Shown here: positions 6,800 through 6,977 of the stretch, piece by piece
How positions within the stretch are numbered: the first letter of the stretch is position 1
Layout: the number at the start of each line of letters is the position of its first letter
DNA from: Lachnospiraceae bacterium
Lineage (GTDB): Bacteria; Bacillota; Clostridia; Lachnospirales; Lachnospiraceae
DNA: 6,977 nt
Direction: 5' to 3'
Assembly: GCA_900772675.1 (NCBI GenBank)
Contig: CAAGRM010000167.1
Location: 1 to 6,977, forward strand
Made by a program: the position numbers and the translations under genes
Notes under the pieces: generated by a model
What the model was told of the DNA's origin: nothing
What the model saw: only the letters and a program-made list of their open reading frames with translations
Databases searched by the model: none

Positions 6800-6854
6800 C
6801 TCGGCGGTCCGTCCTCTCTTTCTGTTTTTTCTTCCGTTTTCTTTTGTTGACTTT

Positions 6855-6883
6855 ACTATATCAGTTTTCTTCTTATTTGTCAA
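6855..6883 (-). promoter_or_regulatory. Strong sigma-A-type promoter upstream of eno
   Basis: A perfect TTGACA (6878-6883), a 17-bp spacer and TATAGT (6855-6860) lie on the minus strand. The predicted start is near 6848. It drives the repeat-bearing RNA ending at the terminator near 6614 and, by read-through, possibly eno. Confidence 0.85.
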
Positions 6884-6887
6884 TACT

Positions 6888-6977
6888 TTATTTCGATTTT
6901 TTATCGTCGTTATTTGTAGAACTGCTACCAATTAAACTTGTTAGGTCGTGTTCCTCGCTCTTAAAATATTCCTTTAT
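6888..6977 (-). CDS. Possible C-terminal end of an upstream gene (partial)
   Basis: A minus-strand frame is open from the window edge for 29 codons to a TAA at 6888-6890; the other two frames are closed. The residues end in a hydrophilic tail, GSSSTNNDDKKSK, common at protein C-termini. The stop codon sits just before the -35 box of the next promoter, which suits a gene end. The stretch is short and AT-rich with codons unlike the neighbouring genes (ATA, CTA, AGT), so chance is a real alternative. No family is recognisable. Confidence 0.35.
   Translation of the reverse strand: MKEYFKSEEHDLTSLIGSSSTNNDDKKSK

Larger units (their letters stand above)
6614..6848 (-). ncRNA. Candidate small RNA or terminated leader upstream of eno
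   Basis: A strong promoter (6855-6883) and a strong terminator (6614-6667) bracket about 235 nt with no convincing gene. The RNA would be purine-rich, with two copies of a repeat containing ACGAANUACCCC (see the repeat entry), and little stable pairing is evident before the terminator. The open frames inside are tiny: an 18-residue frame at 6704-6760 has only a poorly spaced GAAGG, and a six-residue frame at 6663-6683 has better spacing. Below the terminator, 6488-6613 holds the eno ribosome binding site and nothing else I can support. Either this is an independent small RNA, or it is an eno leader in which read-through is controlled. I do not recognise a known RNA family. Confidence 0.5.

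Noticed and set aside
6785..6830. T-box-like resemblance (GGACCGC) in the pre-eno RNA
   Set aside because: The full T-box consensus, the specifier loop and a matching antiterminator are not seen, and enolase is not a usual T-box target.

Overview
The window reads almost entirely on the minus strand and carries the eno - secG - rnr - smpB - ssrA block typical of Gram-positive bacteria. The block is followed by an aminoglycoside-phosphotransferase-like kinase gene and the start of an ABC-F type ATPase gene. The gene order, consensus sigma-A-like promoters, strong GGAGG ribosome binding sites, short intrinsic terminators and a tmRNA tag of the ADDNY type point to a Firmicute, most likely a clostridium of the Lachnospiraceae kind. 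That assignment is inferred from gene order and protein character, not from a database match.

Layout in the direction of transcription (high to low coordinates). 6977-6888: open frame that may be the C-terminus of an upstream gene. 6883-6614: a near-consensus promoter (TTGACA - 17 bp - TATAGT), a transcribed stretch with two copies of a 19-nt repeat, and a 16-bp-stem terminator with eight U's. This is either a small RNA gene or an attenuated leader of eno. 6487-5156: enolase. 5096-4802: promoter, secG (GTG start) and terminator. 4664-2193: rnr and smpB, 18 nt apart, probably one transcript. 2095-1579: consensus promoter, tmRNA (ssrA) and its terminator. 1446-538: kinase-like protein of the APH fold. 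528-225: a second strong promoter followed by a leader of about 270 nt, with a four-codon upstream ORF and two or three terminator-like hairpins. 224-1: the first 74 codons of the ABC-F ATPase.

How the genes fit together: SmpB and tmRNA form the trans-translation pair that rescues stalled ribosomes, and RNase R degrades the defective mRNA released by that process, so rnr-smpB-ssrA is a functional unit. SecG belongs to the SecYEG translocase and enolase to glycolysis; their linkage here is conserved gene order and not a shared pathway. The ABC-F leader has the architecture of ribosome-mediated attenuation, known for antibiotic-responsive ABC-F genes.

The points most worth a second look are (1) the ABC-F leader, (2) the repeat-bearing terminated RNA upstream of eno, and (3) an RNase R that goes straight from its helix-turn-helix domain to the catalytic domain, with a charged linker where the two cold-shock domains should be. 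No plus-strand gene is supported, and there is no mobile element or CRISPR array.
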